From assembly GCF_900497805.2 (NCBI RefSeq), contig NW_020954610.1:32802745-32866744 (forward strand): a stretch of DNA of 64,000 nucleotides, written 5' to 3'. The translations under genes and the position numbers were made by a program. The stretch is from Vombatus ursinus. Its lineage: Eukaryota; Chordata; Mammalia; Diprotodontia; Vombatidae. Shown here in pieces: positions 1 through 11,773 of this stretch. Every line of letters starts with the position of its first letter. Position 1 is the first letter of the stretch. The notes under the pieces are model-generated. The model saw only the letters and a program-made list of their open reading frames with translations, made no database searches and was not told where the DNA came from.

Positions 1-1655
1 GGAAATTATAAGAGACTTAATAAGGTTAAACTATTTACATTCTTATATGAGAAGATGATACTTGTAACTCATAAGATCTTTCTCATTATTAGGGCAGTTA
101 GAAATATATATAGACAGAAGGCACAGGAGTGATTAGAATATGAAGGATTGATACTTTAAAAATGAAATTAAGGGGTGAGAGAGGAATGCACTGGGAGAAA
201 GGGAAAAGGAGAGGTAAAATGGGGTAAATTACTTGACATAAAAGATACAAGAAAAAGCTCTTACTGTGGAGGGGAAGAAGGGAGAGGTGAGGGGGAGTGA
301 GTGAACCTTCCTCTCATCTGACTTGGCTCAAAGAGGGAATAACATACATGCTCAATTGGGTATAAAAATCTATCTTACCCTACAGGAAAGAAAGAGGGGA
401 AGAGGATAAGAGAAGAGGGGATGATAGAAGGGAGGGCAGATTGGGGGAATTGGTAGTCAGAAGCAAAACACTTTTGAGGAGGGACAGGGTGAAAGGAGTG
501 AGAGAATAGAATAAATTTTGGGGTGGAATAGGATGGAGGGAAATGCAGTTAGCAATAGTAACTGTGAAAAAATTTGAAGCGAATTTCTCTGAAAAAGGCC
601 TCATTTCTCAAACATATAGAGAACTAAACCAAATTTATAAAAAATGGGAACAATTCCCCAATTGATAAATGATCAAAAGATATAAACAGTTTTCAGATGA
701 AGTAATCAAAGCTATCTATGTCATATGAAAAAAATGCTCTAACTCACTATTGATGGCAAATTATAACAATTCTGAGGTACTACCTCATACTTACTAGATT
801 GGCTAACAGGACAGAAGAGGGAAATGACAAATGTTGGAGGGGATATGGGAAAAATGAGACACTGATGCATGCATTGTCAGTGGAGTTTTGAATTGATTTG
901 ACCGTTCTGCAGAGCAATTTGGAACTATGCTCAAAGGGTTATAAAACCCTGCATATCTTTTGACCTGGCAATACCACTACTAGATCCGTATCCCAAAAGA
1001 GATTTAAAAAAAAAGAAAAGGACCTATATGTACTAAAATATTTATAGCAGCTCTTTTCTGGTAGCAAATAATTGGAAATTGAAGAGATGTCCATCAATTG
1101 GGGAATGGCTGAACAAATTGTGATATATGATTGTGATGGAATATTGTTGCACTATAAGAAATAATGAGCAGAATGCTCTCCAAAAAAATTGGGAAAGACT
1201 TGCATGACCTGTTGCAAAATTAAATGTACTGTGTACAAAGTAAATGCAATATTGTAAGATGATCAGCTGTGAATGAACTTCTCAGCAACACAATGATCCA
1301 AGGAAGGACTTAGATCCTTCCTTGGATCCTTGCTTGGAAGGACTTATGATGAAAACTACTATTCATGGCCAGAAAGAACTGATGGTGTCTGAATACAGAT
1401 TGAAGCATATTTTTTTTACTTTATTTTTCTTGAGTTTTTTTTTTTTTTTGGTCTATGTTTTCTTTCCCAACATGACTACTGTGGAAATGTTTAGCATGAC
1501 TACACATGTATAACCTGTATCAAATTGCTTGCCTTCTCAATGGGGGTGGGGGTGGGGAGGGAGGAAAAAAGATAATTTGGAACTCAAAGTTTAAAAAAAA
1601 TGTTAAAAATTGGTTTTACATGTAACTGGGGGAAAATGAAATACTAAATAAGAAA
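1..1655 (+). mobile_element. L1 LINE with ORF2 body deleted (left end outside window)
   Basis: The sequence begins in the purine-rich spacer between L1 ORF1 and ORF2, closely resembling 35700-36250. It reaches the first codons of ORF2 near 550-570 (ending about aactgtga), then jumps straight to the far 3' part of ORF2 (catttctcaaac near 605) and runs on through the C-terminal coding region and a 3'UTR with a T-rich stretch and a G-rich tract. It ends in the L1 tail motif (acatgtaactgggggaaaa) and an A-rich end near 1655. About 2.5-3 kb of ORF2, including the endonuclease and reverse transcriptase domains, is absent compared with a normal L1. The copy is non-coding. Confidence is high for L1 and good for the deletion. 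Confidence 0.88.
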
Positions 1656-1804
1656 AAAAGAAGTAGTTGTTGGAGAACAAGGCTGTACTTCTTCATTTCT
1701 GGCATCTTGGCTCTGTACTACTCAAGTCATTATTCAGTTATCATCAGCTAATTGATCAATCTATGTTAGTAGGGGACAGACAACAGTAAGTAAATAAATA
1801 TTTA

Positions 1805-2455
1805 TACCAAAAGAAATAAAAAACAAAAATAATAGAACCTATATATACAAAAATATTTACAGCAGCTCATTTCTGGGGGTAAAGAATTAGAAATTCAGTG
1901 GATGCCCATCAGTTGGGGAATGACTGAACAAGTTATAGTATGTGATTTGATGGAATACTATTATGCTATAAGAAATGATGAGCAGGATGCTCTCAAAAAA
2001 ACCTGATAAGATTTGCATGAGCTGATACAAAGTGAAATGCACTGTGTTCAAAGTAACAGCAATGTTGTAGGACGATCAGCTGTGAATGACTTAGCTATTC
2101 TCAATAATACAATGATCCAAGACTACTCTGAAGGACTTAGGATGAAAAATGCTATCCACCCCCAGAGAAAAAGCTGATGATGTCTGAATACAGATTGAAG
2201 AATACTTTTTAAACCATCTTATTTTTCTTGAGTTTTTTTGGTCTATACATATTTTTTCACAACATGGCTATTATAGATATGTTTTGCATGACTGCGTATG
2301 TGTAACCTATATCAAACTGTTTGCCTTCTCAAGGGGGTAGGGGGTTTGAGAGGGAGGAACAGAGAGAATTTGGAATTCAAAGTTTTAAAAATAAATGTTA
2401 AAAATTGTTTTTATGTGTTATTGAAGAAAAATAAAAATAAAATACTTAAAAAATA
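1805..2455 (+). mobile_element. L1 LINE, 5'-truncated 3' end
   Basis: This repeats the last part of the previous element: the ORF2 C-terminal region (tggggaatgactgaacaagt), the T-rich 3'UTR, and the terminal motif with A-rich tail near 2400-2455. It is a typical 5'-truncated insertion of about 650 bp. The DNA between the two L1 ends (1656-1804) has no recognised feature. Confidence 0.85.
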
Positions 2456-2594
2456 AAGTTATTTAAATGGAAAAAAACAATATTTATCAATTATATGTTG
2501 GATGGGGATAGGGACTAGTTCTGTGATTTCACAGGTACAGGGAACTCTCTGGTGAAGAAACTTGCTTTACCAAAGTGGATCTGCATCTACTCTT

Positions 2595-2745
2595 TAACTT
2601 ACAGTCTTAGAGTATTCCCCAAGCAATGAGAGGTTGTCACTTGCCCAGGGCAACACAGACAATATTTCAGAGGGAGGACTTGAACCTAGGTCTTTCTGAT
2701 TCCAAAGTCAACTCTCTGTCCACTCGGCCATGTGATTTCTCTTGA
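2595..2745 (-). repeat. MIR-type CORE-SINE remnant
   Basis: The plus strand reads as the complement of a MIR head and core: gtcacttgcccagggcaaca, then a run equivalent to gaacctaggtcttctgattcc, then ctgtccactcggcca. Only the tRNA-like head and core survive. Confidence 0.6.
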
Positions 2746-2945
2746 TTCAGTGTCAAAAATTTAAGTTTCCAATACTTTAATCACAACAATGATGTGAAGT
2801 GGGCAGTAAACACATCATAGAGAGGAGAGAAATATCAAACAATCCTTATCCGGGAAGGCCTTACAATCAGTGTAGATAAAAAATACGTACAAGTCTTTCA
2901 AAAGCTAAATAACAATAAAGGACAAAAGTATGGTGTATCATTATA

Positions 2946-2971
2946 ATCATCATCATCATCATCATCATCAT
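2946..2971. repeat. (ATC)n microsatellite
   Basis: About nine tandem ATC/CAT triplets lie between two SINE remnants. Confidence 0.9.
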
Positions 2972-2989
2972 TTAGGTAAGGAGTTGATA

Positions 2990-3258
2990 GTCTCTTTGTA
3001 CTAGAGGCAACTAAGCTTGGAGTTAGGAAGATCTGAGTTCAAATCCAGCCTCAGTAACTTACTAGCTATGTGACTCTGAGCAAGTCACTTACCCTTTGTT
3101 TGCTTCATTCTCTTCATCTGTAAAATGGGGATAATAGCACCTATCTCCCAGGGTTTTTATGAGGATCAAATGAGATATTAGTTATAAAGTATTTGGCACA
3201 ATGCCTGGCACATAGTAGGCACTATATAAATGCTAACTGTGGTTGTTATTGTTGTTAT
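2990..3258 (+). repeat. MON1/WSINE1-type CORE-SINE with MIR-like tail
   Basis: A tRNA-related head (gagttcaaatccagcctcag) is followed by the core (actagctatgtgactctgag), then atctgtaaaatggggataat, and a tail with ggcacatagtaggcac and a TTG-rich end. The order matches a near full-length CORE-SINE of marsupial type. Some divergence from consensus indicates an old copy. Confidence 0.8.
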
Positions 3259-3261
3259 TAG

Positions 3262-3520
3262 GGGCAACTAAGTGAAGCAGTGGTTAGAATGTTGAACTTG
3301 AAGATGAGAATACCTGAGTTCAAATCCTGATTCAGACACAATAGCTATGTGACCCTAGAAAAATCACTTGACCTCTCTTAGATTCAACTTTATTAATTTC
3401 TATTAAATGGAGATAATTATATCACCTGATTAGTTTAATGTAAGAATCAAATAAGATAACTTATATAAAGCACTTTGCAAATATTAAAGTTTTGTAAAAA
3501 TGTTATCTATTATAATGTTG
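3262..3520 (+). repeat. MON1/WSINE1-type CORE-SINE
   Basis: A second SINE in the same orientation abuts the previous one. It starts at ggggcaactaagtg, carries gagttcaaatcctgattcag and tagctatgtgaccctag, and ends in the cactttgcaaatattaaag tail characteristic of this SINE group. It is more diverged than the copy at 57855. Confidence 0.75.
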
Positions 3521-3529
3521 CCCTAGTCA

Positions 3530-4040
3530 GAATATCTCTGGATTACTGTGATCAGTTTTGAATGGCACAGCTAAAAGACATTGATGAGCTGGGTTGCATC
3601 TAGAGGACAGTTAAGATAATGCAGCGTCCTGAATCCGTGTTTTTAAAAGGATCGACTGAAGGAACTAGGTATAGTTAGCTTGGAGAAGAGAAAACTGGTT
3701 AAGGAGCTGGGGAAATTATACATATGTTCAAGTATTTGAAGAGTTGTCATGAAAGTGAGGGTTTAGATTTATTTCTGTTTGGCCCTGAAGGGCTGAAGTA
3801 AGAGTAATGGGTGAAAGCTTCAAAGAGATCAATTTTGGATTGATATCAGGAAAAACTTGCAGGAAATTAGAGCTGTTCATAAGCAGAATGGTCTGTCTCT
3901 AGAAATAGTAAATTCTATGTCCTTTAAGGTTTATAGAAGAAGTTCAATGATGACTTGTTGGGCACATTTTAATTAAGATTACTTTCATGTATGGATTGTG
4001 GTCTCTTTTGAATCATAAATTCTGTGATTCTTTGATGTTC
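3530..4040 (+). mobile_element. CR1/L3-type LINE, 3' end
   Basis: The segment contains the string of landmarks known from CR1-clade 3' ends: agcttggagaagagaaaact, ttcaagtatttgaagagttg, a caggaaaaactt block, and a terminal gattctgtgattct-like repeat (near 4018-4035) in place of a poly(A) tail. That octamer tail is diagnostic of CR1/L2/L3 elements. No intact frame remains. It is an ancient fossil. Confidence 0.65.
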
Positions 4041-4735
4041 TATGGGATGCCTGAGGTCACAGAGTTACCTGACAAATGAGGAACATGGATTCTTTCTCAA
4101 AAAAACTACATAACAAAATAAACCCCAACCCCTGGTTTCTACTGTCTGGACTATAAATTCTAAATCTTTGCTCATTTACACCATTAATATACAAGACACA
4201 GTTAACACAACAAAATATGCAAATATCAGGAAGGAAGAAATAAGCCCATGCAGAGAATATCAGGAGCAGGAGCTAACTTAATTCAAGCATTTTCAATCAC
4301 ATTGTGGTATTGTGTGTATTCCAAGCTAATGTTTTATGTGACCAACTTGATGAGAATAGTGAATTGTGATTACACTGACATTTGCATTGCAGCAAATGGA
4401 AACAGATTATGATTTATCAATTAAGTCATGGACAAGAAAATACCATCTCGGTCATTTTTCTACTTTATTTTTCTTAATCAACTAATAAAAATGCTAAGTG
4501 ATTAAGAACTTAGCAAATATTTTGCATGAACAAAAATATTTATTATTATGCAAATCAAATATATCACAAAATGAAACAAAAGCAGTTGTTGCAACAAAGG
4601 ATTAACTTTGGGACATGGAGTTTCAGATGGAAGCTGTTTCTCTTGTCTGGTAAAGGTGAAGAGGATTAAAGTGTCTGAAGGTAACAGGATATAGCAATAA
4701 CAGCCAAGTTCCAAAATCATCTGTTATATAATTAT
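4041..4735. other. Unassigned AT-rich DNA
   Basis: I see no gene or confident repeat. Short frames on the minus strand (4502-4808) have no recognisable motif and look like chance frames. A degenerate MIR-like scrap may lie at 4045-4115. Confidence 0.5.
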
Positions 4736-4870
4736 AGCTAGAAAGAGCCTTTGAAATCATTAATGCTCTTCTCATGTTACAATTAAAGAAAAAAACACAA
4801 ATACACAATTAACTAGCAGAGTCTGGACTAGAATCCTCAGTTTCTGTCTACCAAGATGCTGTTCCTTTCC
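4736..4870 (+). repeat. L2/THER-related SINE remnant
   Basis: The segment follows a known therian pattern: tagctagaaagagcctttga, a truncated block where tcattttacagatgagg is expected, then gtctggactagaatcctcag. It is very decayed and the family name is tentative. Confidence 0.4.
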
Positions 4871-5214
4871 ATCATCCTTCAGACACCCTTTCCCAAGTGA
4901 AAGACTTGTCAAAACCCAAGATGAGTCAATCCTTGCTACATATATTCTTTATCATAAGGGACTATAGGAAAGTTCTAAACATTTCCTTTGCCCCACCTTG
5001 AGGGTCCATTGCCATGATGCAGGTGCCTGGTGTATACTTATACCCATTCTGATTAAATATTAATTAAGAATCAGAAAGAATAGTTACAAGAACAAAAGAG
5101 AAATAACTTTTGCATTTGGGTAGAATGTTGAGAGATTCTGGAGATCATTTTCTTTCACAGGGTTTGGACTGGGGTTTCAGGCCCCTCTTGAATGCACACT
5201 TACCCTCTCAATTC

Positions 5215-5345
5215 AACTAATGAAATCTTTGCTGAACATTTATTATATGTTTATCAGTGTCATAAGTGCTAAAGAAGTTTTGAATGGAAGGTATAACATG
5301 TAGTCCTTGCCCTCAAGGAATCTACAATCTAGTTATAATCTAGAC
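5215..5345 (-). repeat. L2 3' tail fragment
   Basis: The plus strand shows gaacatttattatatg, then a gtgctaaag block and cttgccctcaaggaatctac. This is the complement of the L2 3' end. Confidence 0.6.
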
Positions 5346-5439
5346 CAGTGAAGAAAACCATTGAAAAAAACAAGAACACATTTGGTACCATTCAATCAAC
5401 AAATAGTTACTGACTGTAGACCATGATAATAACATTGAA

Positions 5440-5546
5440 TACTAGACAGCATTCATATGGAGTTTTATGTTTTTCAAAATGTTTTGTATATGTCAATGAC
5501 CTGGGGTGGTAGGTGCTATTGTTATCCCTTTTAATAAATGAAAAAA
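5440..5546 (-). repeat. MON1/WSINE1 SINE tail fragment
   Basis: Reads as the complement of the SINE tail: the ttttcaaaatgttttgtata block, then gggtggtaggtgctattgtt and a weak equivalent of ccccattttacaga. It lies 10 bp from an oppositely oriented copy of the same family. Confidence 0.55.
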
Positions 5547-5555
5547 AAACTATCA

Positions 5556-5815
5556 TGGGGATAGGTGGCAGAATGGATAGAACATTGAACTTAGAATCAG
5601 AAGTCCTGAGTTCAAATATGACTTCACACAATTACTAGCTATTGTGTGAACCCTGGGCATGTCACTTAATTTCTCTGTGCCCAGTTTCCTTTTCTGTAAA
5701 ATGAGGATAATAATACCATCTATCTCCAGAGTTGTGAAGATCAATGAAGTCATATTTGTAAAACTATTTACAAATCTTAAATTGCTACACAAGTATTAGG
5801 GATTATTCTTATGTA
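5556..5815 (+). repeat. MON1/WSINE1-type CORE-SINE
   Basis: Near full-length: the ggtggcagaatggatagaac head, the ctgagttcaaatatgacttc box, tctgtaaaatgaggataat, and a tail with ttacaaatcttaaattg. With the fragment just upstream it forms an inverted SINE pair. Confidence 0.8.
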
Positions 5816-5904
5816 GAGGGTTGGATGCCTTGAGTTCATAGAGGAAAAACATATATAGATTCCTTTCCTTTTCCCCAAAGATGATTAGGAGGAAAGGGAA
5901 AGAA

Positions 5905-6515
5905 GCCATATGTTCTAAAATATTTATAGCAGTGCTTTTTGTGGTGGCAAAGAATTGGAAATTGTGGAGATGCTGTCAATTAGAGAATGGCTGAACAAGT
6001 TGTGGTATATGATTGAGATGGAATAATACTGTGCTATAAGAAATGCTTGGAAAAGCATGGATAGACCTGTACAAAATAACAAAGAGCTAAAGAGCAGAAT
6101 CAAGAGAATGTTGTATACAATAACAGCAATGTTGCTTGAAGAACAATTTTGAGTGAATAATTCATTTTGACTATTTTAAGTACCAAAATTAACTACAAAG
6201 GACATATGAAAGAAGAGGCTATCTGCATTCAAAGAAAGAACTAATAAATAAAAGTATGTATAGAATGGTGTGTGTGTATGTATGTACATATGTATGCATA
6301 AACATATTTGTGTCTAATGATAGCCATCTCTACGGTGGGGGAGGAGGGAAGAAAAAAGGAAAAAAAGAAAGTTATATGGTAACTTTATTATATATTTAAA
6401 AGAAATAGCAAGTTGTACATAATAGATTTGCAGTGTCATGTACAATCATCTTTTTTTCTATTCTACTATGTTATAGAAATGCTTGTTTTATTCCTTAAGT
6501 TCAGAATAAAAAAAA
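5905..6515 (+). mobile_element. L1 LINE 3' end, older subfamily
   Basis: It begins in ORF2 C-terminal sequence (caaagaattggaaattgtgg) and continues into a 3'UTR unlike the other copies in this window. Landmarks are gatagccatctctacggtgg, a tgtacaatcatctttttt block, and an end at gttcagaataaaaaaa. A TG/TA microsatellite sits inside the 3'UTR (6270-6300). The different 3'UTR marks another L1 lineage. Confidence 0.75.
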
Positions 6516-6524
6516 TTTTTAAAT

Positions 6525-7145
6525 ACTAGGATTCCTACCTTCAAAGAGTTTTTAAGCTAACTGGGAAAAAGATGTATATACAATGAACAATATTTAATAA
6601 AATTAGGCAATATATGGCTAACTGCCAAATGAATAGTTGGGAGAATAAGTAGTGAATGAACTCAGAGAGAAGATAATTTTAGCTTAGAGTAATCAAGGAT
6701 GGCTTTACAGAAGAGGTGAGCTAACAGAAGTAACTGAAATAGTCATGTCCTCTTGTCTCTGGGTTAATCTTAGGGACATGTTTTTCTTTCTATTTCCTTC
6801 ATCCTATTTGTTTGTTTACTTATTTGTTTGTTTTAAAGAAGGAGATAGGAACCAGATCTGTGTTAGATCTGATGTTTTTTCATAACTATTGTCTTAGAGA
6901 GGATTTTGTAGTTGATCCAAGAGGTGATAGGGAGCCAATTTTTTTTTCAGAGCAATGAAAGATGCTCTCTGCATGAACAAGTGAAGGGATGTGCAACTGT
7001 TAACCACTGGAGTTTATTGAACAAAGGGGTGGCATGGTCAGACAAGTGCTTTGGGAAAATCACTTTGGCACCTGAATAGAGGTTGGATGGGAATGGGGAG
7101 AAATCTGTGGCAAGCACACCCTCTAGCAGGCTATTACAGTAGGTA
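6525..7145 (-). mobile_element. L2 LINE 3' region, interrupted
   Basis: Minus-strand L2: landmarks on the plus strand are ccttcaaagagtttttaagc, gatggctttacagaagaggt, then gattttgtagttgatcc, ggagtttattgaacaaaggg, and tggcatggtcagacaag. A T/G-rich stretch at about 6745-6890 has no counterpart in L2 and may be a small insertion. Confidence 0.65.
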
Positions 7146-7330
7146 TATATATATAAGTGTGTGTATGTGTGTATGTGTATGTGTGTGTGTGTTTATTTGT
7201 GTATATATAGATGTATATATACAGATTATTCCAAAAGTCTTTTTGAAATGTTAAGCTCATGTATGTAGACATAGAGATAAAGATGCAGATGTACATATAG
7301 ATATAGATTTAGATATACTAGATGGCTTTA
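7140..7330. repeat. TA/TG and GATA-like microsatellite
   Basis: Mixed (TA), (TG) and tagata runs. Short frames through it are low-complexity artefacts. Confidence 0.85.
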
Positions 7331-7394
7331 AGTCTAAGATTTTTGCAACACCTGAACAATTTCTTCTACATATATGGGTGATCCCATTCCATGA

Positions 7395-7570
7395 CATTTA
7401 CTTACTATTTTCCCATGTCTCTCTTCCCTTCTGCGACCAAACTCCTTGAGAAGGATACCTAAAATAGGTACACCAAGTTCCTTTACTTTCATTCTCTTCT
7501 TAATTCACTATAGTTTTGATTCAGACCTCATCATTCAACCAAAACCACTTGTAACCAAATCATTCTTTTC
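7395..7570 (+). repeat. Possible L2 reverse-transcriptase fragment
   Basis: In one frame this resembles the L2 segment just N-terminal to the catalytic aspartate motif: accaaactccttgagaag, then aattcactatagttttgatt and gacctcatcattcaacc. It is short and diverged, so the call is tentative. Confidence 0.45.
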
Positions 7571-8144
7571 TTTTTTTCTGCTCTGCTTGTACTTGTGGAG
7601 TTATTCGTTTCCTCTGGATTTATTTCTTGATGTTCTCTGAACCTGTAGTATTTCTTCAGTATATTTGAAGATTTTTTCTCTTTACTCAAATCTCCACTTT
7701 TATTTCTTGCATTTGAATTTTGTGCCAGGAACAGATTGCCCCCATCATAGACTTGGCTGAAGTGGGCAACCTCTACCTGATCCTGTCATTTCTGCATTCT
7801 GAATGAAAGCTATCATTGCCCTGCCACAGTGTCGGATAATGCAATTGGCTTCTAATTTCTCTCCCTATAGATTCTGGCTTTATCTTCTTTTGACTCAATG
7901 TGAGTGCTAGCCTGGTCACGTTCTTTCTCTCTTTCTCCTTGTGTGATCACCAAATGAACCCTGGCTTTGTCCTCTGCTACAGGAATATAGACACTGATTT
8001 GATATTTGAGATCATACTGACTTAATGTCTCCCAGAGGACTCCAGGTACCTCTGCTTCATCTCAAGCCTTTATCCCATGGTGCATCCATTAATTGAAAAA
8101 AGAAAGACTAAGAGCAATTTACTATTTCTTGTCTTTGGACTGCT
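7571..8144. other. Unassigned DNA, part relatively GC-richer
   Basis: No recognised repeat or open frame. The stretch 7690-8090 has a higher GC content and more mixed composition than its surroundings, but I see no splice-bounded coding frame. Confidence 0.4.
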
Positions 8145-8689
8145 TTGGAAAAGGCAGCATTACAAAGAATAATCTACCCAGCAAAACTGAATACAGTCTT
8201 GAGAGAGAGAAAGATAGACATTTTAAAAATAGAGTACTTTCAAAAGCACTTTACAAAAGTACAAAAAAAAAGCGTTCCTGATCAAAAGACCAGACCTGAA
8301 TAGAAAATTTGACATTCAAATACAAGGCTCAAGAAAAACATAAATATGAAAGAGAAATCACAAAGAACTTAATAAGGTTAAGCTATTTACATTCCTAGAT
8401 AGGAAGATGTTACATGTCAGTCCAAAGAATATTATCATTATTAGGAAAGTTAGGAGGAGTCTACATAGACAAAGGGCATGGATATGAGTTAAATATATTG
8501 GCATGATTCAAAAACAAAATAAAGGGTTGGGAAAGAGGGTTGTCCTGAGAGAAGGGAGAAGGGATAGGATGAATTGGGAAAATTACATCACATAAAAGAA
8601 GCACACAATGAAGAATTTTAACAGTAGAAGAGAAAATGGGGCGACAGCAGGCAACTCTTGAATGTCATTCTCATCCAAATTGGTTCAAA

Positions 8690-8693
8690 GAGG

Positions 8694-8749
<56 letters not shown>

Positions 8750-8759
8750 NNNNNNNNNN

Positions 8760-8806
<47 letters not shown>

Positions 8807-8815
8807 CAGGCAGAT
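8690..8815. repeat. (GATA)n microsatellite with an N run
   Basis: A long GATA array inside the L1 spacer, with ten ambiguous bases at 8750-8759. The frame that reads through it in the opposite direction is a repetitive artefact. True length is unknown. Confidence 0.97.
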
Positions 8816-11389
8816 AGGCAGATAGATAGGCAGATAGGCAGATAGACAGACAGATATAGCTGGATAAAGAAATCTATGTTGCCCAACAGGGAAGTCAGAG
8901 TAGAAGGGTATGAGAAGGGGAATGAGAAAAGGTAAGATAGATCAAAGGAAATAGCAGTCAGAAGCAAAACAAACTTTTGAAAAAGAAGAGGATAAAACAG
9001 ATAGCAGAATACATTAGAAACCAAATCAACACTATGTTACTTACAATAAAAACACTTGAAGCAGAAAGACAAGCAGAGTAAAAATAAGGGATTAGAGCAA
9101 AATCTATTATGATTCAGCTGAGGTAAAAAAAAGGCAGTGGTAGCAGTCATGATCTTATACAAAACAAAACCAAAAATAGATCTAATTAAAAGAAATAAGG
9201 TAGGAAACTACATTTTAGTAAAAAATGTGTCATAGACAATAAAGTAATATTAGTACTATACATATATGCACCAAATGGTAGAACATCTACATTCTTAAAG
9301 AAAATTTTAAATAACTTATAGGAAGAAATAGACAGTAAAATTGTACTAGTGGGGCACCTCAACTTTTCCCTTTCAGAAGTAGATTAACTATAAAATAAAT
9401 AAGAAAGAAGTTATGGAGATGAATAGAATTTTAGCAAAGTTAGATATGATAGATTTCTGGAGATAATTGAGTGGAAATAGAAAGGAGTGTACCTTTTTGT
9501 CAACTGTACATGACATCTTCACAAAAATTGACCATGTATTAGGGCATAAAAATCTCACAAACAAATGCAAAAAAAAGAGTAAAAATATTAAATACACACT
9601 TTTCAGACCATTATGTGTAATAAACATTACATTTAATAAAGGGCCATAGAGGCATAGTTTAAAAATTAGTTGGAAACTAAATAATCCAGTACTAAACAAT
9701 GAGTGTGTGAACAAACAAATCATAGCAATAAATCAATAATTTTATTAAAGAAAATTACAAAAAGAAGACAATATAAAAAATTGTGGGATGTAGCAGAAGC
9801 AGTACTTAGGAGAAAATTTTATATGTCTAAACATGTATATCAATAAAAGGTAGAAAGAACAAATAAATGAATTTGAGCTTGCAACTAAAAAGACTAGAAA
9901 AACAAAAATTAAAAATCCCAATTAAATATCAAAATAGAAATTCTAAAAATCAAATTAAAGATTAATGAAATTGAAAAAATATTGAACTGATAAATAAAAC
10001 TAGGAGATGGTTTGTAAAAAAAATAAACAATTGATTAATTAGATTTTTTATAAAGAAAGAAGAAAAAATAAATTATCAGTATAAAAAAGAAAATGTGAAC
10101 ACACCACCAACAAAGATGAAATTTTAAAAATTATTAATAATTATTTTGCCTAATTATGTGCCAATAGAGTCAATAATTTCAGTGAAATGGATGAATATTT
10201 ACAAAAATATAAATTGCCCAGATTAATAAAAGAGGGAATAGAATACTTAAATAGCCATATCTTAGGGGAAAAAATTGAAGAGGTCATAAATGAGGTCACT
10301 AAGTAAGTTTAAAAAAAAGAGATAGATCTATAAATGAATTCTATGAAACATTTAAAGAGCAATTAATTCTAATACTACACTTGGAAGGTAAGTAAAGAAA
10401 GAGTTTTACCAAATTCCTTCTATGGTGCAAATATGATTTTGATACCTGAACCAGGAAGAGCCAAAACAGAGAAAGAAAACTACATACCAATTCAATATCT
10501 CAAAAAAAAAAACAGATACTGTGACTTGATGAGATTCATATTATGAATGCAAGGCTGGTGTAATGTTAGAAAACTATCAGCATGATTGACTCTTAATAAC
10601 AAAAATAAATACTGTCTCAATAGGTGCAGAAAAAGCTTTCAACAAAATATAGGACTTATTCTTGTTTTAAAAGAAAACACTAGAAAACATAAGAATAAAA
10701 GAAGATTTCCTTAAAATAATACATAGTGTCTATCTAACACTAAGAAAAAGCATTATCTGTAATGGGGACAAACTAGAAGCCTTCCTCATAAGAACAGGGT
10801 TGAAGCTAGAATATCCATTATCACTACTATTATTCAATATTGTACTAGAAATGCTAGTACAGCTGTACAGCAAGAAAAAGAAATCGAAGAAATAAGAATA
10901 GACAGTGAGGAAACAAAACTATCAGTCTTGACAGATTGTATGCTTAGAGATCATTAGAGAACTAAAAAATTAATTGAAATAATTAACAATGTTAGCAAAG
11001 TTGCAAGATATAAAATAAACCACATAATAATCATTATTTCCATATATTAACAACAAAACCTAACAGTAAGAGATAGAGAAATTCCATTTAAACTAAATGC
11101 AGACAATATAAAATACTTGGGAGTTTACCTATCAAGACAAATTCAGGAACTACATAAACACAATTACGAAGCCCTTTTCAAACAAATAGAGATCTAAACA
11201 ACTAGAGAAATATTAATTGTTCATGGGTAGGTCACACCAATAAAATAAACATAAAAATTCTATCTAACTTAATTTCCTAATTCAGTGCCATACCAAACTA
11301 CCAAATAGTCATTTTATTGAACTAGAAAAAAATAACACCAAAATTCATCTGAAAGTTTCAATGAAAAAAATAATGAAGGAAATCTGCCT

Positions 11390-11400
11390 GGCAATACCAT
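11390..11400. other. Target-site duplication, left copy
   Basis: GGCAATACCAT, identical to 13790-13800, flanks the minus-strand L1. This is direct evidence of endonuclease-primed insertion into the older L1. Confidence 0.92.
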
Positions 11401-11773
11401 AATCCTTTTTTTAATTAATTTATTTGGATTTATCAATAATCACTTCTATATGCTTTTGAGTCTAATATTTTTCTCCCCCTTCCTCCCCACCACCCTCCCC
11501 AAGACGGCACACAATCTGATATGGACTATACATATACATTGCTATTAAACATATTTTCACATTAGTGATGTTGTAAGAATTAAAACCAATAGGAGGAACG
11601 ACCAGAAAGAGGAAACAAAACTCAACAGAAGAAAAAAAATAGCACATATTATGCTTCAGTCAGCATTTAAACTTCATAGCTCTTTCTTTGTATGTGGATA
11701 GCATTTTCCATCACGAGGCCTTTGGAGATGTCTTAGGTCCTTGTATTGCTGGGAAGGGTTAAGTTTATCAATA

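Noticed and set aside
2946-2971. Possible CRISPR-like or other structured array at the ATC run and similar tracts
   Set aside because: Simple microsatellites without spacers in a mammalian genome.
8671-9024. 117-residue minus-strand frame rich in LSIY repeats
   Set aside because: It is the translation of a GATA microsatellite with an N run, inside L1 spacer.
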